From an uncultured Bacteroidales bacterium (lineage in GTDB: Bacteria; Bacteroidota; Bacteroidia; Bacteroidales; FEN-979), in assembly GCA_903945175.1 (NCBI GenBank), contig CAJAUM010000051.1, forward strand, positions 62,001 through 126,000: DNA of 64,000 nucleotides. The letters run 5' to 3'. Every line of letters begins with the position of its first letter. Positions within the stretch are counted from its first letter, which is position 1. Both the position numbers and the translations under genes were made by a program. This document shows positions 43,475 to 53,578 of the stretch, in pieces. The notes beneath the pieces were generated by a model. That model was given only the letters and a program-made list of their open reading frames with translations, had not been told where the DNA came from and did no database searches.

Positions 43475-44710
43475 TTATCTCCCGGGGTTAAAAAAGATAC
43501 AGGAATCTCCATAACTGAGAAACCTGAACCCGTTGGAAATCGCATAGGCATACGCTTGCTTCCATCGCTCACCGATCAAAGCGGCCACCAGCAGCAGCAA
43601 GGTGCTTTGCGGCATATGAAAGTTTGTGATCAGCCCGGAGATGAGCTTAAACTGATAACCAGGAACAATCATGAGTTGGGTCTCCCCCACATATTCCTCC
43701 ATGTTGTTTCGCCGAAGATAATCCAGAACCCGCTCCAGGGAATTTTCAATTGTGATATGGTCGGGTGGTTTCTGCTCATAAGGATACCATTGCGTTACAG
43801 CGGGATGAGACCCAGGACCCTCCCTGAGCAATTTGACGCCAAGCCAGTAGAGGCTTTCCAGGGTTCTTGCTGAAGTTGTTCCGACGGCAAATATGGGCTT
43901 GTTCGCGTTATTGAGCAGATTTTCAATCGTTTTGCGCGCAACGACTATTTTTTCATGATGCATAACATGATCCCCGATATTGTCGGCACTTACCGGACGA
44001 AATGTTCCGATGCCTACGTGCAGCGTCACCTGTTCACATTCTATTCCCTGGTCCAGCAGCGTTTGCATCAGGGCGCCGGTAAAGTGAAGCCCAGCGGTTG
44101 GCGCCGCCACAGAACCATCATGCATGGCATAAATCGTTTGGTACCTTTCTGCATCGAGCGATTCCGTTTGCCGGTGTATGTATGGAGGTAATGGAATTAA
44201 CCCTGTCAGGTCAAGCATCTCCGAAAATGATTTTTCTACCGGATCCCAATGAAACGCAATTTCATGACAACCATCCCCGCAATCACCCATGCGTTCCGCA
44301 AACAGATGGTGCTCATGGGCTTCAAATATGATTTCACGCGCCAGGATGCCGGTTTTCCAACGCTTCAGATTGCCGACCAGACATTTCCAGGTGGAGGCTG
44401 TTCGCTGCTGAAAAGCTGCCTGGATCTCCGAATATGGAGCCATGGGTTCAAGGCAAAAAATCTCGATCCTTGCACCTGTAGATGTTGTAAAAAAAAGCCT
44501 TGCCCTGATTACTTTGGTATCGTTAAAAACCAGAAGGCTGTTTTCTGGCAGATGCAGGGGAATGTTTGAAAAAATATCTTCGCTGATATGACCCTGCTTG
44601 CAGATAAGCAATTTTGATCCATCTCTTTCAGCCAGAGGGAACTGTGCAATCCGGTCTGCAGGCAGCTGATAATTGTAATCTTTTATGCTGATTGCAAACG
44701 GGTCAAACAT
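43475..44710 (-). CDS. queA: S-adenosylmethionine:tRNA ribosyltransferase-isomerase
   Basis: Makes epoxyqueuosine at the wobble base of tRNAs with GUN anticodons by transferring the ribosyl group of SAM. Landmarks are LPADRIAQFPLAERDGSKLL at the start, RYQTIYA, GSVAAPTAGLHFT and NFHMPQSTLLLLVAALIG. At 411 residues it is longer than the usual 340-360; the surplus is in the N-terminal beta domain (about residues 85-165), a common feature in this phylum. No other queuosine gene is near, and no preQ1 riboswitch is seen in the 42 bases before the start. Confidence 0.96.
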   Translation of the reverse strand: MFDPFAISIKDYNYQLPADRIAQFPLAERDGSKLLICKQGHISEDIFSNIPLHLPENSLLVFNDTKVIRARLFFTTSTGARIEIFCLEPMAPYSEIQAAFQQRTASTWKCLVGNLKRWKTGILAREIIFEAHEHHLFAERMGDCGDGCHEIAFHWDPVEKSFSEMLDLTGLIPLPPYIHRQTESLDAERYQTIYAMHDGSVAAPTAGLHFTGALMQTLLDQGIECEQVTLHVGIGTFRPVSADNIGDHVMHHEKIVVARKTIENLLNNANKPIFAVGTTSARTLESLYWLGVKLLREGPGSHPAVTQWYPYEQKPPDHITIENSLERVLDYLRRNNMEEYVGETQLMIVPGYQFKLISGLITNFHMPQSTLLLLVAALIGERWKQAYAYAISNGFRFLSYGDSCIFFNPGR

Positions 44711-44752
44711 CAGGATTGGTTTCCGGCAAAGATCGGGAAAAATTGAAGATTG

Positions 44753-46198
44753 CTAGTGCTTTTCTGAATTGAAAAAATTGGGTTTGTAGGTTAGCATGAT
44801 ATAGCCATACTGAGCCCATTTACTCGTCCCCTCATTCAACCCGTTTAGACGCTCCATGGTTGAAGTAGGCAGGAAAATGCAGTAGGCCGCATTGATCTCA
44901 AAATTGGGCACCGGTTTGTAGAGAAACATTAAATCGACCTCAGACCCAAGATTTTTACCTGTTTCAACATAGGGAAGGTCTCCGGCTTTTTTAACAGTTG
45001 CAGGCAGATAGCCTTTTGCCAGCCCAAACATCCGGTAGGTCGCTTCAAGGGAGGTCTTGCCGCCCAGTACCAGGGTGGCCCTGCCGTACAAATCGGTCAA
45101 TCCCGCACTGTTTCCGCTGATGACCTGGTTCGTGAACATATCCATATACCCGTAGAACCCATGGCTGGTGGGATACAAAGCTGAAAAAGAGGTCGATTCG
45201 GTTTTCAACCCGGATGTGTCCGAATAGTTGTTTCCGCTGAGTCTTTCATATCCCACCATCAGCGTGAGCGGCTTCAACACTTTGTAGGATAGGTAGCCAC
45301 CATAAAAACCGGCATTGATTTTCCTACCATCGTTAAAATGTCCCGACTGATAATAACCGGCTGCAAACAACCTGAGATTTCCGTTTGTATATCCAACGGT
45401 TCCCCCAAATGTAAATCGGCCGTATAATTGGGTAGGATAGGCGGTGACGACTGAAGAGGTTGTTGTTGTGGGCAGAACGGTGGTTCCAATGGTGTCGTGG
45501 TCACTGTTGGTGACATAAAGTGTGTCGTATCGCGTGGTTTTTGTTTTGCTAGTGGTACCAGGCTTTTGAAACACATCGAGGATGGCGATCATGCTGATTG
45601 TCAGCTTATCTTGAAAAAACCTCTTTTGTTCATAAAGGTAGGCCATGTACTTGTAATTTTTTAAGGGATAGGAGGCCAGGAATGATCCCGCAGGGGCGGA
45701 ATTGTTGATGGCAAAGCCGAAATCTCCTTTGTATCCCACGTTTGCTGATTCCCATTGAAGCAAAGCCACATCATGCGTGGCCCCCTTGGGGCCCCAGTTT
45801 GAGTTCCCAAACAACCGGGCATCATCATAAATCAGTTCCATACGACCAAGTTTGATGGCAATCCCTTTGGTAAAGTTATACCTGAACCATCCTTCGTAAA
45901 TATTGATTGTATTGCGGGTAATGGTATCTGAAGAATAATTGTTCTCTCCATATACATACGCATGCTGGATTGAGAATTTGGCCATGAATTGATCATTCCT
46001 GTAATCAAAGATCACCCTGTTTCGCCCCAGAATGTCCAGATAGGGCGTTTGGCTTGAATCCCTTAACTTGCCATATCCATCACGATACTCAAGGCGTGGC
46101 CTGAATTCAGCGGAGATATTGAACTGGGCATGTAGATTTTCGGCCAGGAGCAACATCCAGCATGAAAGAATAATTATTTTATAAAGCAGCTGTCTCAT
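44753..46198 (-). CDS. Porin-like outer-membrane protein (alginate-export-like)
   Basis: 481 residues with a signal peptide (cleavage near NLHAQ) and alternating beta strands throughout. Family-like motifs early on are AEFRPRLEYRDGYG, NRVIFDYRNDQFMAKFSIQHAYVYG and IKLGRMELIYDDARLFGN, as in AlgE-like or phosphate-selective-like porins. A likely 16-18-strand passive channel. Substrate cannot be read. It is divergent from pssA across a 62-base gap with a perfect palindrome. Confidence 0.82.
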   Translation of the reverse strand: MRQLLYKIIILSCWMLLLAENLHAQFNISAEFRPRLEYRDGYGKLRDSSQTPYLDILGRNRVIFDYRNDQFMAKFSIQHAYVYGENNYSSDTITRNTINIYEGWFRYNFTKGIAIKLGRMELIYDDARLFGNSNWGPKGATHDVALLQWESANVGYKGDFGFAINNSAPAGSFLASYPLKNYKYMAYLYEQKRFFQDKLTISMIAILDVFQKPGTTSKTKTTRYDTLYVTNSDHDTIGTTVLPTTTTSSVVTAYPTQLYGRFTFGGTVGYTNGNLRLFAAGYYQSGHFNDGRKINAGFYGGYLSYKVLKPLTLMVGYERLSGNNYSDTSGLKTESTSFSALYPTSHGFYGYMDMFTNQVISGNSAGLTDLYGRATLVLGGKTSLEATYRMFGLAKGYLPATVKKAGDLPYVETGKNLGSEVDLMFLYKPVPNFEINAAYCIFLPTSTMERLNGLNEGTSKWAQYGYIMLTYKPNFFNSEKH

Positions 46199-46205
46199 AG
46201 TTGAT

Positions 46206-46213
46206 TATCTTTG
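46206..46213 (+). promoter_or_regulatory. Candidate -7 element of pssA
   Basis: TATCTTTG on the plus strand, 48-55 bases upstream of the pssA ATG; matches TAnnTTTG. No clear -33. Confidence 0.4.
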
Positions 46214-46234
46214 GTCATTCATTGTAAAATAATA

Positions 46235-46246
46235 GGTAAATTTACC
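46235..46246. promoter_or_regulatory. Perfect 12-base palindrome between divergent genes
   Basis: GGTAAATTTACC, located 15-26 bases before the pssA ATG and 37-48 bases before the porin ATG. It could be an operator; no regulator gene is nearby. Confidence 0.35.
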
Positions 46247-46260
46247 ACAAATTCCAGTAT

Positions 46261-47004
46261 ATGAAATTCAAGCAGCATATTCCGAATACGATTACGACCT
46301 TAAACCTTCTGAGCGGCTTGATTTCGCTGACACTAACCTTTGAGGGCAATTATATTTACGCTTCCATTTTTATATTTATTGCCGCCCTCTTTGACTTCCT
46401 CGATGGCAATGCAGCCCGTTTGCTCAATGCCCATTCCGAACTGGGCAAGCAACTCGATTCACTGGCTGATTTGGTCTCCTTTGGCGTGGCCCCCGGAATG
46501 ATGATTTTCCAGATGATTTCAGCTCAATGCACCGGGAGCTGCAATGTGCTCGAACGCATGCACATCACCCCCTATTTTGCCATGTTAATTCCTGTTTGTT
46601 CTGCACTGAGGCTTGCGAAATTCAACATTGACCTGCGTCAGGAGGTAAATTTTATCGGTTTGCCCACGCCGGCAAATGCCATCTTCTTTGCCTCCATCCC
46701 GCTGGTTCTGTTTGTTCAGCCCCAGTTATTCAGCATCGTACAGCTTGATTTTCTGGTTCCCTTCTTTTCCAATACCCGAATCTTGACCATACTCGCGGTT
46801 TTTTTCTCCTATATGCTGATTTCGGATTTCAAGATTTTTTCAATGAAGTTCAAAAGCCTTGACTGGAAAGGGAACCAGCTTCGTTATCTGTTTCTTATCC
46901 TATCCATTGTCCTGTTTATCCTGTTTTTCTTAAGTGCAATCCCGATCATCATCTTTCTTTACATCCTGATGTCGATCTTTTTTCAGCACTATATTTTGGA
47001 TTGA
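46261..47004 (+). CDS. pssA: CDP-diacylglycerol-serine O-phosphatidyltransferase
   Basis: 247-residue membrane enzyme that makes phosphatidylserine from CDP-diacylglycerol and L-serine, the route to phosphatidylethanolamine. The CDP-alcohol phosphotransferase motif is complete: DG-x2-AR-x8-G-x3-D-x3-D is seen in DGNAARLLNAHSELGKQLDS and the following LAD. About seven helices. A single plus-strand gene, convergent with lptB. Confidence 0.95.
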   Translation: MKFKQHIPNTITTLNLLSGLISLTLTFEGNYIYASIFIFIAALFDFLDGNAARLLNAHSELGKQLDSLADLVSFGVAPGMMIFQMISAQCTGSCNVLERMHITPYFAMLIPVCSALRLAKFNIDLRQEVNFIGLPTPANAIFFASIPLVLFVQPQLFSIVQLDFLVPFFSNTRILTILAVFFSYMLISDFKIFSMKFKSLDWKGNQLRYLFLILSIVLFILFFLSAIPIIIFLYILMSIFFQHYILD

Positions 47005-47024
47005 TGGGTCAAGACTTCCCGGTT

Positions 47025-47747
47025 TTACCGCAATTCAAAATTCTGGCCAAGGTAAACCTTGCGAACATGCGGGTCATCGGCAAGTTCCTGTCCTGTGCCC
47101 GCCTTAAGAATGGATCCTTCAAATAAAAGATAGGAGCGGTCGGTTATCGAAAGCGTTTCGTGCACGTTGTGGTCAGTGATAAGCACCCCGATATTTTTTT
47201 CCTTCAGTTTGGTTACGATGAGTTGAATATCCTCCACTGCGATGGGATCGATGCCGGCAAATGGTTCATCGAGCAAAACAAATTTCGGATCCACGGCAAG
47301 GGAGCGCGCAATTTCACACCTTCTGCGCTCACCGCCCGACAGGGTAATGCCCTGACTTTTTCTGACATGCTGCAATCCAAACTCATCCAATAATTTTTCA
47401 AGACGCTCTTTTTGCATGCTTTTTGTCAGGCCTGTGAATTCGAGGATGGCCCGGATATTGTCTTCAACGCTCAGTTTTCTGAAAATGGAGGCCTCCTGAG
47501 GCAGGTAGCTGATACCACGCTGCGCCCTTTTATACATGGGCTCCTGGGTAATATTCAGGTCGTCGAGAAAAACTTCTCCGGCAAGGGGCTTGATAAGGCC
47601 GACAATGATATAGAAGGAGGTTGTCTTTCCGGCGCCGTTCGGACCCAGCAATCCAACGATTTCACCCTGGTTCAGCTCGATTGAAACCTCATTAACCACC
47701 GTACGGTTCCGGTATCTTTTAACAATTTTTTCAGTCCTGAGGATCAT
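47025..47747 (-). CDS. lptB: LPS export ABC transporter ATP-binding protein
   Basis: 240-residue ATPase that powers lipopolysaccharide extraction from the inner membrane with LptFG. Walker A is GPNGAGKTT near 35-43, the signature [17 protein letters not shown] and Walker [14 protein letters not shown] are typical of LptB, as is the loop [19 protein letters not shown]. Downstream of the DUF5686 gene and kdsD on the same strand, so an envelope-biogenesis cluster. Confidence 0.96.
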   Translation of the reverse strand: MILRTEKIVKRYRNRTVVNEVSIELNQGEIVGLLGPNGAGKTTSFYIIVGLIKPLAGEVFLDDLNITQEPMYKRAQRGISYLPQEASIFRKLSVEDNIRAILEFTGLTKSMQKERLEKLLDEFGLQHVRKSQGITLSGGERRRCEIARSLAVDPKFVLLDEPFAGIDPIAVEDIQLIVTKLKEKNIGVLITDHNVHETLSITDRSYLLFEGSILKAGTGQELADDPHVRKVYLGQNFELR

Positions 47748-47792
47748 GCAGACATTTTTTTAATGGGCAGCAGCCCTTGCGTGGCCACAAAA

Positions 47793-50273
47793 TTAAAAAG
47801 AAAAGGATAGGGAAACGAAAATTCCGAATTTAGGAACATTTGGATTGCCATCATCATGGAGGTGACTCATGCGCCAGATGGCATCAATCCTGATGATTTT
47901 AAAAATGTTTTCGATGCCGACCCCAGCCTCCCAGTAGGGTTGGCTGGAGAATGAACGCAGGTTCCCCGGAAAGAGGGAGTATTGGGCATTTTTGTCGCTT
48001 AAGGTGCCATAAACACCCCGTATGTGAGCCACCTCTCTCCACTTCAGCTTCCGGAACAGCGGTATTTTATTGAATAAAAGTCCATCGAAATGATGGGTAT
48101 AGGAAGCGCTCACCCAGTTGTCACTGATAAACTCATAGTAGTTCATCAGGTTTGAGGCATAGTCATCATAAAAAAAAGACTGGTTCCCATCATGAATTTT
48201 CAGCAAGGGGTAGGGAAGGGTCCCCCATATTTTTCCGGCTTCAATGATGTATTTCGACCAGCCGATGGTTTTAAAATTGAACCACTCTGAAACACTCAGC
48301 ACCAGTTTTTGATATTCATAATCGCTTTTAAACACGCGGGGGAGGCCGTAGGTAAAAGATAGTTGGATAATCGGATAAGCCGAGCTGATGGTAATCCTGG
48401 CAAATTCAGCGGAAATAAAGCGTTCGCGGAATGAAAGCCTTGTGTCAAACTGTATTTCGGAGGTGTAGATGGAATTCATGAATTGCGGATCCATGGGTTG
48501 ATCGGGAAATACGATGAATTCCGTTGATCCGAGCGGAAATAATTCTCGATGAATAAAATGTATTCGGTTGATCAGGCCGGTAAACCACTCGTGTTCATAA
48601 GCGATACGGTAATCGCGGACCATGGTGAGTTTATCGTTCGACCCCCTGTGAAAGAGCGATGAGAGCAAGTTGTCGGGAGAAATGGCATAAGGACTTGATC
48701 CCAATTGTTCAACATCGTATTTGAATGCGGCTGTGAGGTCGCGCCTGGGGTTTTTACTGAACATATAAATGACATCTCCGCCATACTTGAAGGCCTGGTC
48801 GTAAGTGCCGTATGCCAGGTAGCCTGTTAACTGTATTTTTTTACTGAAGCTGTTGGCCGTTCTGAGTCCAAATCTGAAACGCGCACCCTCCACACCATTG
48901 TAGCTGAAGACCTTGGTATAGGGGCCAAGTTCAATTTTACCCCAGGGAAAGTAACCGGTGAAAATGCCGTAAGCAATGTCCTTGAATGTATTGAAGAGGG
49001 GTATATCCTCCACTGAATCGACCATCGCATAAATGCCCTCCTCTTTTTCACTCAGTTTCTCAGGTCTTGCATCCGACCACCAATCTTTGGATTTCTCTGT
49101 GGCATCCGGATCAATGAAAACAGCGGTCGGCAAACGAAAGAACTGCTTGCTTTCCGCGATATCAAACTGAAAATTCCGGTAAATCGTGGTCCGGTGACCA
49201 TAAAATCCGATGGTTTTTTTTGAATCATCAAGGATGTTAAAATCGGCATTCAGCTTATCCCTGGTGAGCATCCAGAAAAGATTGTTGGTCCATTCAAATT
49301 CCTGTTCAACCTCCAGTTCATTGATAAAATTAATATTTGCATCATCGGCGATGCGCATTTCAAATTGCTTGACTGCAAACGAGGTGTCGTTGATCCATAG
49401 ATTTCCTGTAAAGGTCAGCTCCTGTTTCCGCCTTGGTTTGAACATGAGGTGATAGCACCACTTATTTCCCATGAACGCGCTGTCGACCAGATAAAACTTG
49501 TAGTAATCAATGGCAAAATCGGAGATTGGACTTACAAAATTCTTATCGAATATGGGGATGAAGTTTTTATACACCTCCACCTGTTCAGATAAATTTCCAA
49601 GGAATTGTGAGACACTGGCATTTTTCAGCCCTGAGATGGAAGAGGCCTTGATGATCTCCTTCCTTGAACGGGGCGATTTACGGAAATAGATGTCCGACAT
49701 GGTCTCTGTTATAAAAACCGGCAGATATGTTTTGCCGCTCAGCGTGGAGGTGTCAAGGTAGCTCCATACAAAGTCAAATCGTTTGAGTATTTTTCGGTTT
49801 TTAAACTGTTCGCTGATATTGTTTGCATCCAGCTCTATTTTGGTATAGGCTTCATACTGATAGGACTGGAAGGATTGCAATGTGTTTTTATCCTTGTTTT
49901 TGATCACTTTTCCGATGAGGACCTCGGCCGGATTACCCTGGTATTTGATGGTAACCTCAGGCAGGTTCAGGTTTTGCGGAGTAAGCTCAAAATGAATGGT
50001 CTGAAACTGATTTCGCTGAATTTTTTTGGTAATACCGTTGTACCCGATCAGAAATGCTTTAATTGAATCCCCTTTGTGTTTGAATTCCAGGGAATAATTC
50101 CCGTTAAAATCGGTCAGGGTCCCCACCGTCGTTCCCGGGATCACAACATTCACAAAGGGAATGGCCTCCCTGGATTGCAGATCATGAACCGATCCCATGA
50201 TTTTGGTCACCTGGGCAGATGCAGCAAATTGGACCGCCAGGTAGCAAATGAACAGTAAAAAAAAAGGCCTCAT
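47793..50273 (-). CDS. DUF5686 outer-membrane protein with carboxypeptidase-regulatory-like N-terminus
   Basis: 826 residues from Met at 50273 (MRPFFLLFICYL, signal peptide to about residue 20); that start lies one base after the kdsD stop, whereas the longer frame overlaps it. Residues about 24-105 are a CarboxypepD_reg-like beta sandwich (IMGSVHDLQSREAIPFVNVVIPGT). The rest is the DUF5686 region with a beta-barrel-like C-terminus. Such proteins are widespread in Bacteroidota outer membranes and unassigned in function. It lies between kdsD and lptB in LPS-related context. Confidence 0.88.
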   Translation of the reverse strand: MRPFFLLFICYLAVQFAASAQVTKIMGSVHDLQSREAIPFVNVVIPGTTVGTLTDFNGNYSLEFKHKGDSIKAFLIGYNGITKKIQRNQFQTIHFELTPQNLNLPEVTIKYQGNPAEVLIGKVIKNKDKNTLQSFQSYQYEAYTKIELDANNISEQFKNRKILKRFDFVWSYLDTSTLSGKTYLPVFITETMSDIYFRKSPRSRKEIIKASSISGLKNASVSQFLGNLSEQVEVYKNFIPIFDKNFVSPISDFAIDYYKFYLVDSAFMGNKWCYHLMFKPRRKQELTFTGNLWINDTSFAVKQFEMRIADDANINFINELEVEQEFEWTNNLFWMLTRDKLNADFNILDDSKKTIGFYGHRTTIYRNFQFDIAESKQFFRLPTAVFIDPDATEKSKDWWSDARPEKLSEKEEGIYAMVDSVEDIPLFNTFKDIAYGIFTGYFPWGKIELGPYTKVFSYNGVEGARFRFGLRTANSFSKKIQLTGYLAYGTYDQAFKYGGDVIYMFSKNPRRDLTAAFKYDVEQLGSSPYAISPDNLLSSLFHRGSNDKLTMVRDYRIAYEHEWFTGLINRIHFIHRELFPLGSTEFIVFPDQPMDPQFMNSIYTSEIQFDTRLSFRERFISAEFARITISSAYPIIQLSFTYGLPRVFKSDYEYQKLVLSVSEWFNFKTIGWSKYIIEAGKIWGTLPYPLLKIHDGNQSFFYDDYASNLMNYYEFISDNWVSASYTHHFDGLLFNKIPLFRKLKWREVAHIRGVYGTLSDKNAQYSLFPGNLRSFSSQPYWEAGVGIENIFKIIRIDAIWRMSHLHDDGNPNVPKFGIFVSLSFSF

Positions 50274-50274
50274 T

Positions 50275-51240
50275 TTATAAAATTCCTTCACGCAGGATAT
50301 CGTGAAGGTGAATAACCCCTTTATAGGTGTTTTTATCGACAACCAGCAGTTGGGTTATGTTGTTCTGACGCATAAGGCTCAAGGCATTTACAACGAGGGT
50401 GTCGGAGGCAATCGTTCTTGGACTCCTGGTCATGATTTCTCCTGCGGTCAGACTGCCGATATCGGTATTTTTTTCAAGCATGCGGCGGAGATCCCCATCG
50501 GTAATAATCCCTTTCAGGGCTTTTCCCTTCAACACAGCCGTTGCACCCAGCCGGTTCGAAGAGATCTCAATGATGACCTTTTGAATGGTATCATCAAGCT
50601 GAACCTGTGGAATCCGGTTCCCGGGGTAAAGGTCACTCACCTTCAGATAGAGCTGTTTGCCGATCGCACCGCCGGGATGAAGCCGTGCAAAATCGTTTGA
50701 GGTAAAACCGCGGGCTTCGAGAAGACAAACAGCCAGGGCATCGCCCATGACCATCTGCGCTGTGGTACTTGAAGTGGGTGCCAGGTTATTGGGGCATGCC
50801 TCTTTTGAAACGGTCGTATCAATCACCAGGTCAGCCTGCCTGGCAAGGTACGATTCCCTATTCCCCACAATGGCGATCAGTGAACTGCCATATTCCTTGA
50901 GCAGGGGCACCAGCACCTTTATTTCAGCGGTCTCCCCGCTTTTAGAAAGGCAAACAACGATATCTTCTTTTTGTACGGTTCCAAGGTCTCCATGGATGGC
51001 ATCGGCAGCATGTAAAAAACTGGCAGGGGTCCCGGTGGAATTTAAGGTTGCAACTATTTTTTGTCCGACAATGGCGCTCTTTCCAATGCCTGTTACGATT
51101 ACACGCCCTTTTGAATGGAGGATGAGGTCAACGCAATTTAAAAAATCAGTATCCACAAATTTTATTAAATTTGTTATGGCGGTGGCCTCATCCCTTATTG
51201 TATTGATTGCGATCGCTTTTAACGCCTTAAGATTTTTCAA
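50275..51240 (-). CDS. kdsD: D-arabinose 5-phosphate isomerase (KpsF/GutQ family)
   Basis: Converts D-ribulose 5-phosphate to D-arabinose 5-phosphate, the precursor of the LPS sugar Kdo. 321 residues. The SIS domain has VTGIGKSAIVGQKIVATLNSTG and SKSGET, and two CBS domains follow (about 205-320). Fits its place before the DUF5686 and lptB genes. Confidence 0.95.
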   Translation of the reverse strand: MKNLKALKAIAINTIRDEATAITNLIKFVDTDFLNCVDLILHSKGRVIVTGIGKSAIVGQKIVATLNSTGTPASFLHAADAIHGDLGTVQKEDIVVCLSKSGETAEIKVLVPLLKEYGSSLIAIVGNRESYLARQADLVIDTTVSKEACPNNLAPTSSTTAQMVMGDALAVCLLEARGFTSNDFARLHPGGAIGKQLYLKVSDLYPGNRIPQVQLDDTIQKVIIEISSNRLGATAVLKGKALKGIITDGDLRRMLEKNTDIGSLTAGEIMTRSPRTIASDTLVVNALSLMRQNNITQLLVVDKNTYKGVIHLHDILREGIL

Positions 51241-51262
51241 TGCACAATTTTTTTTTAAAAAA

Positions 51263-51295
51263 TTTGTTTATTCCGTTCGTTTATACTTACATTTG
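51263..51295 (+). promoter_or_regulatory. Bacteroidota-type promoter of recQ
   Basis: TTTG at 51263-51266, 21 bases, then TACATTTG at 51288-51295. Elements and spacing fit the phylum consensus; the recQ ATG is 72 bases downstream. Confidence 0.55.
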
Positions 51296-51366
51296 TATTA
51301 GCACGATCAAATTTCGAAAAAAAGCTTAACCTGAACAAAAGTACTAAAATAAATCAAAGTCAACAC

Positions 51367-53568
51367 ATGACGGCCACCAAGGACGAGCATAAGCTTCATG
51401 AGGTCTTGAAGAAAGTTTTTGGGTATGACAGTTTCAAGGGAAATCAGGAGGCCATCATCACCAGTGTTTTGGCAAATCTCGACACCTTTGTCATCATGCC
51501 TACAGGAGGGGGGAAATCGCTGTGCTATCAGCTTCCTGCCATTATGAAACCGGGGACGGCCATCATTGTCTCGCCGCTCATAGCCCTTATGAAAAACCAG
51601 GTGGATTCCATCCGGAGTTTTGGCACAGAAAACAACATTGCCCATTTCATGAATTCCTCGCTCAGCAAGCAGGAGATTCTGCAGGTGAAACAGGATATTG
51701 TTGACGGAAAGACCAAAATGCTCTATGTGGCGCCGGAGACCATCACGAAAGAGGAAAACATCGAGTTTCTTCAGAATATTCAAATTTCGTTTTACGCCAT
51801 CGATGAAGCCCACTGTATTTCTGAGTGGGGCCATGATTTCAGGCCCGAATACCGGCGTCTCAGACCCATCATTGATGCCATCGGCCAGAAGGTACCCGTC
51901 ATTGCGCTTACAGCTACCGCAACCCCTAAAGTTCAGCAGGATATTCAGAAGAACCTCAACATGATGGATGCTTCTGTGTTTCTCTCCTCCTTTAACAGAC
52001 CGAACCTGTATTATGAAGTTCGTGCAAAGACAAAAAACGTTACCAAGGATATCATCAAGTTTATCAAGGGACATACCGGAAAGTCAGGTATTGTGTATTG
52101 CCTTAGCCGCAAGAAGGTAGAAGAACTTTCTGAGAGTTTTGTGGTGAACGGGATCAAGGCATTACCTTACCATGCAGGACTGGATGCTTCGACACGTCGC
52201 CAGAACCAGGATAAATTCCTCATGGAAGAGGTGGACGTCATCGTGGCTACGATTGCCTTTGGAATGGGAATCGATAAACCCGACGTACGTTTTGTGATCC
52301 ACTACGATATGCCCAAAAGTCTGGAGGGATATTACCAGGAGACTGGCCGCAGCGGGCGCGACGACGGCGAAGGAAATTGCATCGCCTTTTACAGCTATGA
52401 TGACATCCAGAAACTGGAAAAATTCCTGAAGGGCAAGGCCGTTGCAGAACAGGAAATTGCCAAGCAGCTGCTGATGGAAACAGTTTCATACAGCGAATCA
52501 TCCGTTTGCCGGCGCAAACAGCTGCTACATTATTTTGGAGAGATCTATACGGAAGATAACTGTCAGAACTGTGACAATTGCATGCATCCAAAGAAAAAAT
52601 TTGAAGGGAAACAATACGTTCAACTGGTGCTGGAGACTGTAATTGCTGTGAAACAGCAGTTTAAAAACAAACACATCATCAACATCATCCTTGGTAAGAG
52701 CGCCGCTACGATTAAATCTTACAAGCATAACAAACTGGACGTTTTCGGTAAAGGCGCCGACCGGGATGAAAAATTCTGGAATGCGGTGATCCGGCAAACC
52801 CTGATCGAACGTCTGCTGACAAAAGATATTGAGAATTACGGATTGTTGAAACTTAGTCCGGAAGGCGCCGAGTTCCTGAAAAATCCACATTCAATCATGC
52901 TCGTCGATGATCATGATTTTGAAAATCCCGAAGAGGAGGAACTGTTCGAAGCGCTGGGCTCTAAAAGCAGTACGGCAGATAAAACACTGTTCGCCCTTTT
53001 GAAAGATCTTCGCAAGGAAATTGCCAGGAAAGAGAAACTTCCCCCCTTTGTGATATTCCAGGATCCATCCCTGGAAGATATGGCCATTCAATATCCGATT
53101 GCCCTGGATGAACTGAAGCAAATTACAGGTGTGGGTTCCGGAAAGGCGCTTAAATACGGAAAACCATTCCTTGACCTCATCAAAGATTATGTTGAGGAAA
53201 ATGAGATTATCCGCCCAATGGATATGGTTGTAAAGTCGGTCGTGAATAAATCGGGGATCAAGGTCTATATTATTCAAAGTATCGACCGCAAAGTGGCCCT
53301 TGAAGACATTGCCCTGGCCAAAAACCTGAGTTTTGATGAACTCGTCACAGAAATAGAAAGTATTGTGAGTTCCGGAACCAAAATCGATGTCAAATATTAC
53401 ATTGACGAATTCGTCGATCCCTACCATCAGGATGAAATTTTTGAATACTTCCGGAAAGCAGAATCTGATTCTATTGAAGAGGCCTTGAAAGAATTGGGCG
53501 AAGATGAATTCACGGAGGACGAAATACGGTTGATGCGAATCAAATTTATGTCTGAACTAGGAAATTAA
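51367..53568 (+). CDS. recQ: ATP-dependent DNA helicase RecQ
   Basis: 3'-5' DNA helicase for recombination and repair, 733 residues, longer than E. coli RecQ (about 610). Helicase motifs: Walker A TGGGKS, DEAH box AIDEAHCISEWGHDFRPEY, TATATP and QETGRSGRD. The zinc-binding RQC cysteines are CRRKQLLHYFGE and CQNCDNC. An HRDC domain lies near 515-595 (YPIALDELKQITGVGSGK). A further C-terminal helical domain of about 120 residues is common in this phylum's RecQ. Confidence 0.97.
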   Translation: MTATKDEHKLHEVLKKVFGYDSFKGNQEAIITSVLANLDTFVIMPTGGGKSLCYQLPAIMKPGTAIIVSPLIALMKNQVDSIRSFGTENNIAHFMNSSLSKQEILQVKQDIVDGKTKMLYVAPETITKEENIEFLQNIQISFYAIDEAHCISEWGHDFRPEYRRLRPIIDAIGQKVPVIALTATATPKVQQDIQKNLNMMDASVFLSSFNRPNLYYEVRAKTKNVTKDIIKFIKGHTGKSGIVYCLSRKKVEELSESFVVNGIKALPYHAGLDASTRRQNQDKFLMEEVDVIVATIAFGMGIDKPDVRFVIHYDMPKSLEGYYQETGRSGRDDGEGNCIAFYSYDDIQKLEKFLKGKAVAEQEIAKQLLMETVSYSESSVCRRKQLLHYFGEIYTEDNCQNCDNCMHPKKKFEGKQYVQLVLETVIAVKQQFKNKHIINIILGKSAATIKSYKHNKLDVFGKGADRDEKFWNAVIRQTLIERLLTKDIENYGLLKLSPEGAEFLKNPHSIMLVDDHDFENPEEEELFEALGSKSSTADKTLFALLKDLRKEIARKEKLPPFVIFQDPSLEDMAIQYPIALDELKQITGVGSGKALKYGKPFLDLIKDYVEENEIIRPMDMVVKSVVNKSGIKVYIIQSIDRKVALEDIALAKNLSFDELVTEIESIVSSGTKIDVKYYIDEFVDPYHQDEIFEYFRKAESDSIEEALKELGEDEFTEDEIRLMRIKFMSELGN

Positions 53569-53578
53569 ACTAAACAAC

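Noticed and set aside
44711-44752. preQ1 riboswitch before queA
   Set aside because: The gap to the upstream gene is only 42 bases on that side and shows no aptamer-like pairing; queA is not a usual target of it in this setting.
51307-52074. A 255-codon minus-strand open frame
   Set aside because: Antisense to the helicase motifs of recQ; no signal or domain in the translation.
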